Source: Streptomyces clavuligerus (GTDB lineage Bacteria > Actinomycetota > Actinomycetes > Streptomycetales > Streptomycetaceae). From it: DNA of 64,000 bases. The stretch is taken from positions 1,860,001 to 1,924,000 of the forward strand of contig NZ_CP027858.1 in the NCBI RefSeq assembly GCF_005519465.1. Direction: 5' to 3'. The position numbers and the translations under genes were made by a program. The notes under the pieces were generated by a model. The model made no database searches, was not told the DNA's origin, and worked only from the letters and a program-made list of their open reading frames with translations. Positions 37,635 to 47,466 of the stretch are shown in pieces (position 1 is the first letter of the stretch; every line of letters starts with the position of its first letter).

Positions 37635-39176
37635 ATGGGGGCACCGGTTCTTCCGGCTGCCTTCGGGTTCCTGGCCTCCGCCCGAACGGGCGGGGGCCGG
37701 GCCCCCGGCCCGGTCTTCGCGACCCGGGGCAGCCACACCGACATCGACACGCCCCAGGGGGAGCGCTCGCTCGCGGCGACCCTGGTGCACGCCCCCTCGG
37801 TCGCGCCCGACCGCGCGGTGGCGCGCTCCCTCACCGGCGCGCCCACCACCGCGGTGCTCGCCGGTGAGATCTACAACCGGGACGAACTCCTCTCCGTGCT
37901 GCCCGCCGGACCCGCGCCGGAGGGGGACGCGGAGCTGGTCCTGCGGCTGCTGGAACGCTATGACCTGCATGCCTTCCGGCTGGTGAACGGGCGCTTCGCG
38001 ACCGTGGTGCGGACCGGGGACCGGGTCCTGCTCGCCACCGACCACGCCGGTTCGGTGCCGCTGTACACCTGTGTGGCGCCGGGCGAGGTCCGGGCGTCCA
38101 CCGAGGCCAAGGCGCTCGCCGCGCACCGCGACCCGAAGGGCTTCCCGCTCGCGGACGCCCGCCGGGTCGCCGGTCTGACCGGTGTCTACCAGGTGCCCGC
38201 GGGCGCCGTGATGGACATCGACCTCGGCTCGGGCACCGCCGTCACCCACCGCACCTGGACCCCGGGCCTCTCCCGCCGCATCCTGCCGGAGGGCGAGGCC
38301 GTCGCGGCCGTGCGGGCCGCGCTGGAGAAGGCCGTCGCCCAGCGGGTCACCCCCGGCGACACCCCGTTGGTGGTGCTCTCCGGCGGAATCGACTCCTCCG
38401 GGGTCGCGGCCTGTGCGCACCGGGCGGCCGGGGAACTGGACACGGTGTCCATGGGCACCGACACGTCCAACGAGTTCCGCGAGGCCCGGGCGGTCGTCGA
38501 CCATCTGCGCACCCGGCACCGGGAGATCACCATCCCGACCACCGAGCTGCTGGCGCAGCTCCCGTACGCGGTGTGGGCCTCCGAGTCGGTGGACCCGGAC
38601 ATCATCGAGTACCTGCTCCCCCTGACAGCGCTCTACCGGGCGCTCGACGGGCCGGAGCGCCGCATCCTCACCGGGTACGGCGCGGACATCCCCCTCGGGG
38701 GCATGCACCGCGAGGACCGGCTGCCCGCGCTGGACACCGTTCTCGCGCACGACATGGCCACCTTCGACGGGCTGAACGAGATGTCCCCGGTGCTGTCCAC
38801 GCTGGCGGGGCACTGGACCACCCACCCGTACTGGGACCGGGAGGTCCTCGATCTGCTGGTCTCGCTGGAGGCCGGGCTCAAGCGGCGGCACGGCCGGGAC
38901 AAGTGGGTGCTGCGCGCCGCGATGGCCGACGCCCTCCCGGCGGAGACCGTCAACCGGCCCAAGCTGGGCGTCCACGAGGGCTCGGGCACCACGTCCTCGT
39001 TCTCCCGGCTGCTGCTGGACCACGGTGTCGCCGAGGACCGCGTCCACGAGGCGAAGCGGCAGGTGGTGCGCGAGCTGTTCGATCTCACGGTCGGGGGCGG
39101 ACGGCACCCCTCCGAGGTGGACACCGACGATGTGGTGCGCTCCGTGGCCGACCGGACCGCGCGGGGGGCGGCCTAG
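37635..39176 (+). CDS. bls2: Beta-lactam synthetase
   Basis: ATP-dependent enzyme that closes the beta-lactam ring of carboxyethylarginine to deoxyguanidinoproclavaminic acid. It is derived from class B asparagine synthetase: an N-terminal glutaminase-like domain (1-205) in which the catalytic N-terminal cysteine is absent (M-G-A-P), and a synthetase domain with the PP-loop S249-G-G-I-D-S254. Y348 and K443 fall exactly at the recalled catalytic positions of the 513-residue enzyme. The ATG is 2 bases after the ceaS2 stop and has no clear ribosome site of its own, so translation is probably coupled to ceaS2. This is a ring-closing solution unrelated to IPNS a few kilobases away. Confidence 0.97.
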   Translation: MGAPVLPAAFGFLASARTGGGRAPGPVFATRGSHTDIDTPQGERSLAATLVHAPSVAPDRAVARSLTGAPTTAVLAGEIYNRDELLSVLPAGPAPEGDAELVLRLLERYDLHAFRLVNGRFATVVRTGDRVLLATDHAGSVPLYTCVAPGEVRASTEAKALAAHRDPKGFPLADARRVAGLTGVYQVPAGAVMDIDLGSGTAVTHRTWTPGLSRRILPEGEAVAAVRAALEKAVAQRVTPGDTPLVVLSGGIDSSGVAACAHRAAGELDTVSMGTDTSNEFREARAVVDHLRTRHREITIPTTELLAQLPYAVWASESVDPDIIEYLLPLTALYRALDGPERRILTGYGADIPLGGMHREDRLPALDTVLAHDMATFDGLNEMSPVLSTLAGHWTTHPYWDREVLDLLVSLEAGLKRRHGRDKWVLRAAMADALPAETVNRPKLGVHEGSGTTSSFSRLLLDHGVAEDRVHEAKRQVVRELFDLTVGGGRHPSEVDTDDVVRSVADRTARGAA

Positions 39177-39276
39177 TCCCGCCACGGGGAGCCCGCCGGA
39201 CGCCGGACCCGCGCGGGACCCGTACCCGGGGCCGCCCGCGGACTCCGGCGCACCGGCACCCCTGTCCCCCACCCGT

Positions 39277-39321
39277 TGACGACCGTCGGCCCTCGGCCCT
39301 CGCGGCCCCTGACGACCGTCG
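39277..39321 (+). repeat. 12-bp direct repeat upstream of pah2
   Basis: The sequence tgacgaccgtcg occurs at 39277-39288 and 39310-39321, 33 bases apart, in the 172-base gap between bls2 and pah2. A spacing of three 11-bp turns puts both copies on the same DNA face. It may be an operator for an internal promoter; binding factor unknown. Confidence 0.45.
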
Positions 39322-39348
39322 CCCGATTCCCAGGAGGGAGCTGAAAGC

Positions 39349-40290
39349 GTGGAGCGCATCGACTCGCACGTTTCACCCCGCTACGCACAGATCCCCACCT
39401 TCATGCGCCTGCCGCACGATCCCCAGCCCCGCGGCTATGACGTGGTGGTCATCGGAGCCCCCTACGACGGGGGCACCAGCTACCGTCCCGGCGCCCGGTT
39501 CGGCCCCCAGGCCATCCGCAGTGAGTCGGGCCTCATCCACGGTGTCGGCATCGACCGGGGCCCCGGCACGTTCGACCTGATCAACTGTGTCGACGCCGGG
39601 GACATCAATCTGACGCCGTTCGACATGAACATCGCGATCGACACGGCGCAGAGCCATCTGTCGGGCCTGCTGAAGGCCAACGCCGCCTTTCTGATGATCG
39701 GCGGCGACCACTCGCTGACGGTGGCCGCCCTGCGCGCGGTCGCGGAGCAGCACGGCCCGCTCGCCGTGGTGCACCTGGACGCGCACTCCGACACCAACCC
39801 GGCCTTCTACGGGGGCCGGTACCACCACGGCACCCCCTTCCGGCACGGGATCGACGAGAAGCTGATCGACCCGGCGGCGATGGTCCAGATCGGCATCCGG
39901 GGCCACAACCCGAAGCCGGACTCGCTCGACTACGCCCGGGGCCACGGCGTCCGGGTGGTCACGGCGGACGAGTTCGGCGAGCTGGGGGTGGGCGGGACCG
40001 CCGACCTCATCCGCGAGAAGGTCGGCCAGCGGCCCGTGTACGTCTCGGTCGACATCGACGTGGTCGACCCCGCCTTCGCCCCCGGTACGGGCACGCCCGC
40101 GCCGGGCGGGCTCCTCTCGCGCGAGGTGCTGGCGCTGCTGCGCTGCGTGGGTGACCTGAAGCCGGTCGGCTTCGACGTGATGGAGGTGTCACCCCTCTAC
40201 GACCACGGCGGGATCACTTCGATCCTGGCCACGGAGATCGGTGCGGAACTGCTCTACCAGTACGCCCGAGCCCACAGAACCCAGTTGTGA
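39349..40290 (+). CDS. pah2: Proclavaminate amidinohydrolase
   Basis: Manganese-dependent ureohydrolase of the arginase family that removes urea from guanidinoproclavaminic acid to give proclavaminic acid, between two Cas2 reactions. The 313 residues contain the three metal motifs: G-G-D-H121-S, D144-A-H146-S-D148 and S-V-D235-I-D237-V-V-D. The GTG at 39349 is supported by AGGAGGGAG about 8 bases upstream. Cas2 follows after 15 bases. The 172-base gap before it suggests that pah2-cas2 could also be transcribed on their own. Confidence 0.97.
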   Translation: MERIDSHVSPRYAQIPTFMRLPHDPQPRGYDVVVIGAPYDGGTSYRPGARFGPQAIRSESGLIHGVGIDRGPGTFDLINCVDAGDINLTPFDMNIAIDTAQSHLSGLLKANAAFLMIGGDHSLTVAALRAVAEQHGPLAVVHLDAHSDTNPAFYGGRYHHGTPFRHGIDEKLIDPAAMVQIGIRGHNPKPDSLDYARGHGVRVVTADEFGELGVGGTADLIREKVGQRPVYVSVDIDVVDPAFAPGTGTPAPGGLLSREVLALLRCVGDLKPVGFDVMEVSPLYDHGGITSILATEIGAELLYQYARAHRTQL

Positions 40291-41283
<993 letters not shown>

Positions 41284-41334
41284 GCCCGGCTCCCCGAGGC
41301 CCTGGGCCCCGGCGCCGGAACCGGCTCCCGGTCC

Positions 41335-41367
41335 TGCCCCCTCACCCGCCGCGCGGGTGAGGGGGCA
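41335..41367 (+). terminator. Strong terminator after cas2
   Basis: A perfect 15-bp inverted repeat (41335-41349 and 41353-41367) with a 3-base loop, 52 bases after the cas2 stop, followed by a short c/t run. It separates the early operon from oat2. Confidence 0.85.
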
Positions 41368-41589
41368 GGCCCCTTTGTGCCGGGTGCCGTGCGTCCTGCG
41401 AGGGTGCCGGGGCGGGGGGGACGGCGGAGGTGCCCGGCGGCCGGGTGCCGTGCGCCGCCCGTGGGTGCTGTACAGCACTCCGTGTGCCGTGCGCCACCCC
41501 GTGCATAAATTTGCCACTCTATGGGAAATAATGCAGAGTGCGACGGGTGAGGCCGTCGCCGTGCCCTTTCCGTGACAGGAGACGCTGAC
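41368..41589 (+). promoter_or_regulatory. oat2 promoter region with palindrome and direct repeats
   Basis: Holds the perfect 14-bp palindrome gtgctgtacagcac (41465-41478) and three copies of tgccgtgcg (starting 41385, 41446 and 41485). An A/T-rich patch at 41503-41534 includes TTGCCA and a TAATGC-like element, probably the oat2 promoter. The rest of the 306-base cas2-oat2 gap is the cas2 terminator. The palindrome is a good operator candidate; no regulator is assigned. Confidence 0.5.
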
Positions 41590-42771
41590 ATGTCCGACAG
41601 CACACCGAAGACGCCCCGGGGATTCGTGGTGCACACGGCGCCGGTGGGCCTGGCCGACGACGGCCGCGACGACTTCACCGTCCTCGCCTCCACCGCCCCG
41701 GCCACCGTGAGCGCCGTCTTCACCCGCTCCCGCTTCGCCGGGCCGAGCGTCGTGCTGTGCCGGGAGGCGGTGGCCGACGGGCAGGCGCGCGGTGTGGTGG
41801 TGCTGGCCCGCAACGCGAATGTCGCGACCGGCCTGGAGGGCGAGGAGAACGCGCGCGAGGTGCGCGAGGCCGTCGCCCGGGCCCTCGGGCTGCCGGAGGG
41901 CGAGATGCTGATCGCCTCCACCGGGGTGATCGGCCGGCAGTACCCGATGGAGAGCATCCGGGAGCACCTCAAGACGCTGGAGTGGCCCGCCGGGGAGGGC
42001 GGCTTCGACCGCGCGGCCCGCGCCATCATGACGACCGACACCCGGCCCAAGGAGGTCCGGGTCAGCGTCGGCGGGGCGACCCTCGTGGGCATCGCCAAGG
42101 GCGTCGGCATGCTGGAGCCCGACATGGCGACGCTGCTGACCTTCTTCGCCACGGACGCCCGGCTGGACCCGGCCGAGCAGGACCGCCTCTTCCGCCGGGT
42201 CATGGACCGCACCTTCAACGCGGTCAGCATCGACACCGACACCTCCACCAGCGACACGGCGGTGCTGTTCGCCAACGGCCTGGCGGGCGAGGTCGACGCC
42301 GGGGAGTTCGAGGAGGCGCTGCACACGGCGGCGCTGGCCCTGGTCAAGGACATCGCGAGCGACGGCGAGGGCGCGGCCAAGCTGATCGAGGTCCAGGTCA
42401 CCGGCGCCCGCGACGACGCCCAGGCCAAGCGGGTCGGCAAGACCGTCGTCAACTCCCCGTTGGTGAAGACCGCCGTGCACGGCTGCGACCCCAACTGGGG
42501 CCGGGTCGCCATGGCGATCGGCAAGTGCTCGGACGACACCGACATCGACCAGGAGCGGGTGACGATCCGCTTCGGCGAGGTCGAGGTCTATCCGCCGAAG
42601 GCCCGGGGCGACCAGGCCGACGACGCGCTGCGGGCCGCCGTCGCGGAGCATCTGCGGGGCGACGAGGTGGTCATCGGGATCGACCTCGCCATCGCGGACG
42701 GGGCCTTCACCGTCTACGGCTGCGACCTCACCGAGGGCTATGTCCGGCTGAACTCGGAGTACACCACCTGA
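41590..42771 (+). CDS. oat2: Ornithine acetyltransferase (self-cleaving, ArgJ family)
   Basis: Transfers acetyl groups between N-acetylornithine and glutamate. It belongs to the N-terminal nucleophile ArgJ family, in which the 393-residue precursor cuts itself before a threonine. Here the cleavage site is A180-T181 within E-P-D-M-A-T-L-L, as recalled for OAT2. ATG at 41590 has AGGAGAC upstream; an earlier in-frame ACG/GTG region was not used. Its presence suggests a need for arginine supply or turnover of acetylated intermediates; it is not essential for clavulanate (recalled). It lies between two perfect terminators, so it forms its own transcript. Confidence 0.95.
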   Translation: MSDSTPKTPRGFVVHTAPVGLADDGRDDFTVLASTAPATVSAVFTRSRFAGPSVVLCREAVADGQARGVVVLARNANVATGLEGEENAREVREAVARALGLPEGEMLIASTGVIGRQYPMESIREHLKTLEWPAGEGGFDRAARAIMTTDTRPKEVRVSVGGATLVGIAKGVGMLEPDMATLLTFFATDARLDPAEQDRLFRRVMDRTFNAVSIDTDTSTSDTAVLFANGLAGEVDAGEFEEALHTAALALVKDIASDGEGAAKLIEVQVTGARDDAQAKRVGKTVVNSPLVKTAVHGCDPNWGRVAMAIGKCSDDTDIDQERVTIRFGEVEVYPPKARGDQADDALRAAVAEHLRGDEVVIGIDLAIADGAFTVYGCDLTEGYVRLNSEYTT

Positions 42772-42775
42772 TCCC

Positions 42776-42812
42776 CGGACAGGGAACGGGCCGCCGCCCC
42801 GTTCCCTGTCCG
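42776..42812 (+). terminator. Strong terminator after oat2
   Basis: A perfect 15-bp inverted repeat (42776-42790 and 42798-42812) with a 7-base loop, starting 5 bases after the oat2 stop. Confidence 0.85.
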
Positions 42813-42935
42813 CTCCCGTCCCGTGTGGTTATACCGACCGTTCCCCGGCTATGCGCACGGGACGGAGCGGCCCCCGCCGGGCCCCGCCCGGCCGCACGAT
42901 GAGGGGCGATGCAAGGTGACGAGGGCAGGAGGGAC

Positions 42936-44603
42936 ATGGAGACCACTCGGTCGACGACCGCGGACGAGGGCTTCGACGCCGGGGTACGGGGAGTGGTCGC
43001 GCCGACCGACGCCCCGGGCGGGACGCTGCGGCTGGTCCGCACGGACGACTTCGACTCGCTCGACCCCGGCAACACGTACTACGCCTACACCTGGAACTTC
43101 CTCCGGCTCATCGGCCGGACGCTGGTCACCTTCGACACCGCGCCGGGCAAGGCGGGCCAGCGGCTCGTGCCCGACCTCGCCGAGTCGCTGGGCGAGTCCT
43201 CCGAGGACGGCCGGGTCTGGACCTACCGGCTGCGCGAGGGCCTGCGCTACGAGGACGGCACGCCGGTCGTCTCGGCCGACATCAAGCACGCCATCGCCCG
43301 CAGCAACTACGGCACCGATGTCCTGGGCGCCGGTCCGACCTACTTCCGCCACCTCCTGGGCACCGAGTACGGCGGCCCCTGGCGGGAGCCGGACGCCGAC
43401 GGACCGGTGACGCTGGAGACCCCGGACGAGCGGACGCTGGTCTTCCGGCTGCGGGAGCCGTTCGCGGGGATGGATCTGCTGGCGACCATGCCGTCCACCA
43501 CCCCCGTGCCGCGCGACCGGGACACCGGCGCCGAGTACCGGCTGCGGCCCGTGGCGACCGGCCCGTACCGGATCGTCTCGTACACCCGGGGCGAGCTGGC
43601 CGTCCTGGAGCCCAATCCGCACTGGGACCCCGAGACCGACCCGGTGCGCGTCCAGCGCGCCTCCCGGATCGAGGTGCACCTCGGCAAGGACCCGCACGAG
43701 GTGGACCGCATGCTGCTGGCGGGCGAGGCCCATGTGGACCTCGCGGGCTTCGGTGTGCAGCCCGCGGCCCAGGAGCGCATCCTCGCCGAGCCGGAGCTGC
43801 GCGCGCACGCGGACAACCCGCTGACCGGCTTCACCTGGATCTACTGCCTGTCGAGCCGGATCGCCCCGTTCGACAATGTGCACTGCCGGCGGGCCGTGCA
43901 GTTCGCCACCGACAAAGCGGCCATGCAGGAGGCGTACGGCGGCGCGGTGGGCGGCGACATCGCGACCACCCTGCTGCCCCCGACCCTCGACGGCTACAAG
44001 CACTTCGACCGCTACCCGGTCGGCCCCGAGGGCACCGGCGACCTGGAGGCCGCCCGCGCCGAGCTGAAGCTGGCCGGGATGCCCGACGGCTTCCGCACCA
44101 GGATCGCCGCCCGCAAGGACCGGCTCAAGGAGTACCGGGCCGCCGAGGCGCTGGCCGCCGGGCTCGCCCGGGTCGGCATCGAGGCGGAGGTGCTGGACTT
44201 CCCGTCGGGCGACTACTTCGACCGCTACGGCGGCTGCCCGGAGTATCTGCGCGAGCACGGGATCGGGATCATCATGTTCGGCTGGGGCGCCGACTTCCCC
44301 GACGGATACGGCTTCCTCCAGCAGATCACCGACGGGCGCGCGATCAAGGAGCGCGGCAACCAGAACATGGGCGAGCTGGACGACCCGGAGATCAACGCGC
44401 TGCTGGACGAGGGGGCGCAGTGCGCCGACCCGGCGCGGCGCGCGGAGATCTGGCACCGCATCGACCAGCTCACGATGGACCACGCGGTCATCGTTCCGTA
44501 TCTGTACCCGCGGTCCCTGCTCTACCGGCACCCGGACACCCGCAACGCCTTCGTCACCGGCTCCTTCGGGATGTACGACTACGTGGCGCTCGGCGCGAAG
44601 TGA
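42936..44603 (+). CDS. oppA1: Oligopeptide-binding-like protein OppA1
   Basis: Member of the ABC-transporter solute-binding protein family 5 (555 residues), needed for clavulanic acid formation (recalled). The fold signatures are present: S-L-D-P-G-N-T-Y near residue 40, R-V-W-T-Y-R-L-R-E-G-L-R-Y-E-D-G near 91-106, and the C-terminal W-G-A-D-F-P-D-G-Y. Unusually, the N-terminus (M-E-T-T-R-S-T-T-A-D-E-G-F) has no hydrophobic signal peptide or lipobox, so the protein is predicted to be cytoplasmic. ATG at 42936 has AGGAGGG; an ATG at 42909 is less well placed. No permease or ATPase genes lie nearby. It resembles oppA2, and may bind an arginine-containing pathway intermediate rather than import peptides. 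Confidence 0.92.
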   Translation: METTRSTTADEGFDAGVRGVVAPTDAPGGTLRLVRTDDFDSLDPGNTYYAYTWNFLRLIGRTLVTFDTAPGKAGQRLVPDLAESLGESSEDGRVWTYRLREGLRYEDGTPVVSADIKHAIARSNYGTDVLGAGPTYFRHLLGTEYGGPWREPDADGPVTLETPDERTLVFRLREPFAGMDLLATMPSTTPVPRDRDTGAEYRLRPVATGPYRIVSYTRGELAVLEPNPHWDPETDPVRVQRASRIEVHLGKDPHEVDRMLLAGEAHVDLAGFGVQPAAQERILAEPELRAHADNPLTGFTWIYCLSSRIAPFDNVHCRRAVQFATDKAAMQEAYGGAVGGDIATTLLPPTLDGYKHFDRYPVGPEGTGDLEAARAELKLAGMPDGFRTRIAARKDRLKEYRAAEALAAGLARVGIEAEVLDFPSGDYFDRYGGCPEYLREHGIGIIMFGWGADFPDGYGFLQQITDGRAIKERGNQNMGELDDPEINALLDEGAQCADPARRAEIWHRIDQLTMDHAVIVPYLYPRSLLYRHPDTRNAFVTGSFGMYDYVALGAK

Positions 44604-44606
44604 GCA

Positions 44607-44649
44607 CGGGGTCCGGCCCCGGGACCGTATGTCCCGGGGCCGGACCCCG
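44607..44649. terminator. Bidirectional terminator between oppA1 and claR
   Basis: A perfect 19-bp inverted repeat (44607-44625 and 44631-44649) with a 5-base loop, 3 bases after the oppA1 stop and 43 bases before the end of the converging claR. Confidence 0.88.
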
Positions 44650-44692
44650 CCCGTTCCCCGCCCGGTCCGGTCCGGACCCGGTCGCGGCCCGC

Positions 44693-46078
44693 TCAGCCGG
44701 ACATCCGGGCCCCGGCCGCGACCCCGCGCCGGATCGGCCAGTGGCCCTGCGCCAGGGGCCGTTCCACGCTGCGGCAGGCGAGAGCGGCCTCGCGGAACTC
44801 CGCCTCGTACAGCGCGAGCTGGCGCAGGAACTGCCGGGTCGGGCCGGTCAGGCTGGTCCCCCGCGGGCTGCGCAGCAGCAGCCGGGCGCCGAGGGACTGC
44901 TCCAGCCGGTGAATCCGGCGGGTGAGCGCCGACTGGCTGATCGACAGCACCGCCGCGGCCCGGTTGATGCTGCCGTGCCGGGCCACGGCCTGGAGCAGAT
45001 GGAGATCGTCCACATCCAGTTTGCGGCCCTCGGCCTGGCCGGGCACGGAGCCCTGGTCGGGTCCCGCCCCGAAGCGGCGGGCGTCCGCGCCGGTGCGCTC
45101 CGCGTACCACTGCGCCCACCAGGGCTCGTCCAGCAGGTCGCGGTGGTGTTCGGCGAAGCGCCGGAGCTGGACCTCGGCGATCAGCGCGGCCAGCCGTCCC
45201 GCCAGCGCCCGGGGCACGATGGTGGGGTCGACGAGCAGACTCGTGGTGCGGCGCGGGCGCTCCGCCAGGGAGCGGCGCACCAGCGAGGGGTCCTGCACCG
45301 CCGGGTGGGTGGGCGAGCCGAGACCTATCGCGTCCCCGCGGCGCAGGATGCCCCGGGCAACCGATGCCCCCGTGATGTGGAGCCGGGTGGGCGCGGTGAG
45401 CCCGGCCAGCTGGAAGACACGTGTCACCAGGATCTCCGAGCCGGGTCCCGTCTCGGACACCCAGGTCTCGTCCCGCAGATCGGCGAGCGAGACCTCCCGC
45501 CGGGCGGCCAGCGGATGGTCCCGGGGCAGGATCACCCACAGCGGGTCGTCCAGCACCTCACAGGTGCGCACGGACCGCTCCAGGCTGTGCCGGGGGGACT
45601 GGAGGCTCCAGGTGTAGGCCGCGTCCACCTGGTAGCCCGCCAGTTGGGCGGCGACCTGGTGCGGGGCCTCGTGCCGGACCGACAGCAGCAGGTCCAGCGA
45701 GGCCGCCGCGTCCTCCACCACCTCGTCGAGCAGGGGTTCCGTGGAGACCAGCGACAGCACCTCCGGGGCGTCCACGGCCTCGGAGCCATGGCCGAAGATA
45801 TGCGTCCGCGCGGCCAGGTCGACCTGGTGGAAGAACCGCCGCCCGGCGACGAGGATGCGGGAGCCCGCGGTGGTCAGCCGGGCCGTGTGGCGGCTGCGCA
45901 GGGTCAGCGGGAGGCCGACGATCCGGTCCAGCCGGTCGAGTCTGCGCTCCACGGTGCCGTGCCGGACACCCGTCCGCCGGGCCACTTCCATGAGGTCTCC
46001 GCAGTGTCCCACCGCGTCCAGTAAAGACAGATCGCATCGGCTGACACCAGCAGACGTCGGTTCTGACCCGAGAGACAA
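44693..46078 (-). CDS. claR: LysR-type regulator of late clavulanate genes
   Basis: Transcriptional activator for late clavulanic acid steps. The 461-residue frame is unusual in having two LysR-type helix-turn-helix regions. One is at the N-terminus (about 15-75, V-R-H-G-T-V-E-R-R-L-D-R-L). A canonical one is near the C-terminus (about 360-415, I-N-R-A-A-A-V-L-S-I-S-Q-S-A-L-T-R-R). The effector-binding region lies between them. I chose TTG at 46078 because AAGGGAA lies 9 bases upstream and the whole N-terminal winged helix is kept. An ATG at 45991 would give 432 residues, near the published size as I recall it, but cuts the first helix. It lies downstream of car, same strand, and converges with oppA1. 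Confidence 0.9.
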   Translation of the reverse strand: MSLGSEPTSAGVSRCDLSLLDAVGHCGDLMEVARRTGVRHGTVERRLDRLDRIVGLPLTLRSRHTARLTTAGSRILVAGRRFFHQVDLAARTHIFGHGSEAVDAPEVLSLVSTEPLLDEVVEDAAASLDLLLSVRHEAPHQVAAQLAGYQVDAAYTWSLQSPRHSLERSVRTCEVLDDPLWVILPRDHPLAARREVSLADLRDETWVSETGPGSEILVTRVFQLAGLTAPTRLHITGASVARGILRRGDAIGLGSPTHPAVQDPSLVRRSLAERPRRTTSLLVDPTIVPRALAGRLAALIAEVQLRRFAEHHRDLLDEPWWAQWYAERTGADARRFGAGPDQGSVPGQAEGRKLDVDDLHLLQAVARHGSINRAAAVLSISQSALTRRIHRLEQSLGARLLLRSPRGTSLTGPTRQFLRQLALYEAEFREAALACRSVERPLAQGHWPIRRGVAAGARMSG

Positions 46079-46316
46079 TGTCGGTTCCCTTTTCCGTCAA
46101 GGACTGTACCGCTGAATTGTCCGAAGTGGCTCTTGAATTGCTTCGGAATCGATCCTAGGCAGCGCCGCTCTTCGGATTCTCCTCGCCGGGAAGCGGAACG
46201 CGCCCGGCCGGATGGCGGGCGCGCTCCGGGCGCCGTCCCGGGAACGGGGGACGGGGCACGGCACGGCCGGCCACCCGGTCCGGGCGCGCGGCGTGGACCT
46301 GGTCGGCGGACGGGTG

Positions 46317-47060
46317 TCAGACCTGGTCGGTGGGGCGTATGAAGATCTCGTGGACGGTCGCGTGGTGCGGCGCGGTCACGGCGTAGCGGACCGCCTCCGC
46401 GATGTCCTGGGCCTGGAGCTTGCGGATCTGGCTGATCCGCTGCTCGTACATCTCCTTGGTGGCGGTGTGGGTGATGTGGCCGCGCAGCTCCGTGTCGGTG
46501 GTGCCCGGCTCGATGACGACGACCCGCACCCCGCGCTCGGTGACCTCCTGGCGCAGCGTCTCGCTGAACGCGTTCACACCGAACTTCGTGGCCTGGTAGA
46601 CGGCCGCGTTGCGGACGTTCACCCGGCCCGCGATCGAGGACATCTGCACCACGGTGCCCTTGCTGCGCAGCAGATGGGGAAGGGCCGCCCGGGTCATGTA
46701 CATCAGGCCCAGGAGATTGGTGTCGATCATCCGGGTCCAGTCGGTGGTGTCGGCGTCCTCCACCGGGCCGAGCAGCATGATCCCGGCGTTGTTGACGAGG
46801 ATGTCGAGGCCGCCCAGCGCCTCGACGGTGGAGGCGACGGCGGCGTCCACCCCCTGCCGGTCGGCGACGTCGAGTTCGAGGACATGGACCTTCGCCCCGG
46901 CGGCGGTCAGCTCGTCACCCAGGGCGCGCAGCTTCTCGACCCGGCGCGCGGCGATGGCCACGGCGGCGCCCTCGGCGGCCAGGGCGCGGGCCGTGGCCTC
47001 GCCGATGCCCGAGCTCGCGCCCGTGATGAGCGCGACTTTCCCCTGGAGTGCGGATGGCAT
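46317..47060 (-). CDS. car: Clavulanic acid (clavaldehyde) dehydrogenase
   Basis: NADPH-dependent short-chain reductase (also called cad) that reduces clavulanate-9-aldehyde to clavulanic acid, the last pathway step. The 247 residues have the Rossmann motif T-G-A-S-S-G-I-G (13-20), N-N-A-G (90-93) and catalytic S142, Y155 and K159. The ATG at 47060 was preferred over the adjacent ATG at 47063 because GGAGGAA lies at the correct distance and it yields the known length. It is transcribed away from cyp, sharing a 0.4 kb divergent control region rich in inverted repeats, and claR follows 238 bases downstream. That claR gap has no obvious strong terminator. Confidence 0.96.
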   Translation of the reverse strand: MPSALQGKVALITGASSGIGEATARALAAEGAAVAIAARRVEKLRALGDELTAAGAKVHVLELDVADRQGVDAAVASTVEALGGLDILVNNAGIMLLGPVEDADTTDWTRMIDTNLLGLMYMTRAALPHLLRSKGTVVQMSSIAGRVNVRNAAVYQATKFGVNAFSETLRQEVTERGVRVVVIEPGTTDTELRGHITHTATKEMYEQRISQIRKLQAQDIAEAVRYAVTAPHHATVHEIFIRPTDQV

Positions 47061-47466
47061 CATTTCCTCCACATGGTGCTGCGATCGTGGTGAGCGTATG
47101 AAGAAGGGGTGAGACCTGCCGTGCCGGGGCGGGTTCCGTACGCCGGACCGTTGCGGTGGGCACGGCCGACCGGGTACGGATGGCCGCAGTTCCCCGGGGA
47201 GTTCCCGGGGAATGGTGAATACCGCGGCGCTCTCCGATGGTCTTCGGAGGACACCCGGGGATTCACCGGGAATCAGCGGCCGGAGTTCTCCCCGTCCACG
47301 GCAGACGCTATCAGCGTCGCATTCCCCGGTGAATTCCCTTCGGTGGACCGGGTTATGACTGTTTCCGCCGGGTTATGCGCGCCGCCCCGGCGGACCGGCC
47401 ACCCGCCCGGGGGCTGCGGCAGATTGGGCGCCACGACATGGCGCGAGCAGCGATCGGCGGTGGATG
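47061..47466. promoter_or_regulatory. Divergent car/cyp control region with clustered repeats
   Basis: In this 406-base region a near-perfect palindrome with ttcccc/ggggaa ends lies at 47190-47212. Related motifs attcaccgggaat (about 47261-47273) and attccccggtgaat (about 47321-47334) form an inverted pair. A 6-bp hairpin sits at 47304-47318, and ccgggttatg is repeated at 47348-47357 and 47368-47377, 20 bases apart. Such clustering suggests a dedicated operator for the late genes, for which ClaR is the obvious candidate. Seen directly as repeats; function inferred. Confidence 0.55.
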
